DNA of 64,000 nucleotides from DATGLW01 sp035293965 (lineage in GTDB: Bacteria > Actinomycetota > Acidimicrobiia > Acidimicrobiales > RAAP-2), in assembly GCA_035293965.1 (NCBI GenBank), contig DATGLW010000138.1:80044-144043 (forward strand). Reading direction: 5' to 3'. How positions within the stretch are numbered: the stretch's first letter is position 1; the number at the start of each line of letters is the position of its first letter. A model generated the notes under the pieces. It searched no databases, was not told where the DNA came from, and worked only from the letters and a program-made list of their open reading frames with translations. This document shows positions 63,505-64,000 of the stretch, in pieces. The position numbers were made by a program, and so were the translations under genes.

Positions 63505-64000
63505 TGACCCCCTTCCTAGAACTGGGGTCCAGGAGAGCGGTCGTCAGGGGTATGCCCGGTTCTTCCGCCCGAGGTGATGGGCAGAAGCGGCGGTTCCGAC
63601 TCTTCGACCCGGACTGTGCCTGCGACTCCCGCCAAGCCTCGCTCGTCGCCACCAACTCGTCGAATGGTGGGTTCAAAGCAGCGCCACCTACGTGGTATTC
63701 GATGACGTAGATCCTCTCAAAGATGGCTTGGTCAAGGAGGCGTCGCTGCTCAGGAGCCATTTCTTCGTACAGCCGTTGCGGATCGGCCAGCAGCTGGAGC
63801 GCCTTCTCAATGAGGGCAGCACCCAGCGACAAGCGCTCACCCGTCTCCGCCAACTGTGCCCGAATTCGATCCCGCTGACGAATGACCTCACTTAAGAGTG
63901 CTTGATCCGGCCAAGGCTCGGCGACCACTCCTCCCTCGCCAGCTCGTCGCGCAACCACGACTCGCAACAAACCCCGATGCTCGGCCCCACGTCGAGGAAT
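63461..64000 (-). CDS. C-terminal part of a serine recombinase/integrase (5' end off window)
   Basis: 180 codons visible, open to the right edge. The text ALLSEVIRQRDRIRAQLAETGERL (coiled coil) followed by RLYEEMAPEQRRLLDQAIFERIYVIEYHVGGAALNPPFDELV is typical of the C-terminal end of large serine recombinases; the catalytic domain lies off the window. Codon use is clearly less G/C-biased than in neighbours, pointing to acquired DNA. The frame continues into the tRNA-Val gene and takes its last dozen codons (GAAGLEPTACWL) and TAA stop from it, as expected after integration at the tRNA 3' end. Confidence 0.75.
   Translation of the reverse strand: MPRRGAEHRGLLRVVVARRAGEGGVVAEPWPDQALLSEVIRQRDRIRAQLAETGERLSLGAALIEKALQLLADPQRLYEEMAPEQRRLLDQAIFERIYVIEYHVGGAALNPPFDELVATSEAWRESQAQSGSKSRNRRFCPSPRAEEPGIPLTTALLDPSSRKGVMVGAAGLEPTACWL
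63482..63504. mobile_element. probable attachment site at the tRNA-Val 3' end
   Basis: The 3' end of the tRNA is the junction between chromosome-like DNA on the left and lower-GC recombinase DNA on the right. The exact core cannot be defined without the other element end, which is off the window. Confidence 0.45.

Overview
The window is about 70% GC chromosomal DNA, most likely from an actinobacterium of the Acidimicrobiia type; this is inference from gene content. Supporting content: a fused E1/E2 2-oxoglutarate enzyme (Kgd/OdhA type), the prfB-ftsE-ftsX order, a fused PafB-PafC regulator, an F420 gene (cofC), a BTAD regulator, and type IV pilus genes with no outer-membrane secretin. About twenty start codons lie 0-3 nt from the +1 predicted by a TANNNT -10 hexamer, so leaderless mRNAs appear to be the norm. 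I used this spacing to choose several starts.

Layout. 1-5 kb: prfB (partial), ftsE, ftsX, an ssb without acidic tail, msrB, a sugar nucleotidyltransferase. 5-11.6 kb: dxs with a hotdog thioesterase, divergent tldD/pmbA, a zinc-ribbon (FmdB-like) gene behind a CIRCE-type operator, moaC. 11.6-27.3 kb: a type IV pilus region with a proline-rich protein facing pilA, a GT-C-like membrane protein, pilO and a pilM-pilN fusion, pilT, a pilD whose two catalytic aspartates are missing, and a pilB-pilT2-pilC operon with MshEN-type domains. 27.3-32.2 kb: a flippase-like membrane protein, a lipoprotein, ctaG, pafBC. 32.2-36.1 kb: an orphan TrwC-type relaxase, a VirD4/TraG-type coupling ATPase and a histone-H1-like protein, closed by a strong terminator. 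36.2-51.3 kb: cofC, gpsA, a GH38 mannosidase, an acyl-CoA ligase, rpiB-like, rnhB, a DMT-type permease, kgd, a NYN-S1 ribonuclease, fabZ, xth. 51.3-56.8 kb: a short UvrD-like helicase, an alpha/beta hydrolase, a membrane-anchored MurF-like ligase, ddl. 56.8-62.5 kb: a five-gene minus-strand cluster ending in a membrane-spanning LysM-BTAD regulator. 62.6-64 kb: an IMPase-family gene, tRNA-Val(UAC), and the 3' end of a serine recombinase that reads into the tRNA, marking the edge of an integrated element.

The pilus genes form a monoderm machine: PilA pilin, PilC platform, PilB extension ATPase, two PilT-type ATPases and PilM/N/O. Unusual points are the PilM-PilN fusion, the inactive-looking PilD, a PilT with a PilB-like N-terminal domain, and the proline-rich neighbour. 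Hydrolase, MurF-like ligase and Ddl make a likely peptidoglycan-precursor group beside the LysM-BTAD cluster. Short tandem duplications (18-60 bp) recur at gene ends and in linkers throughout.
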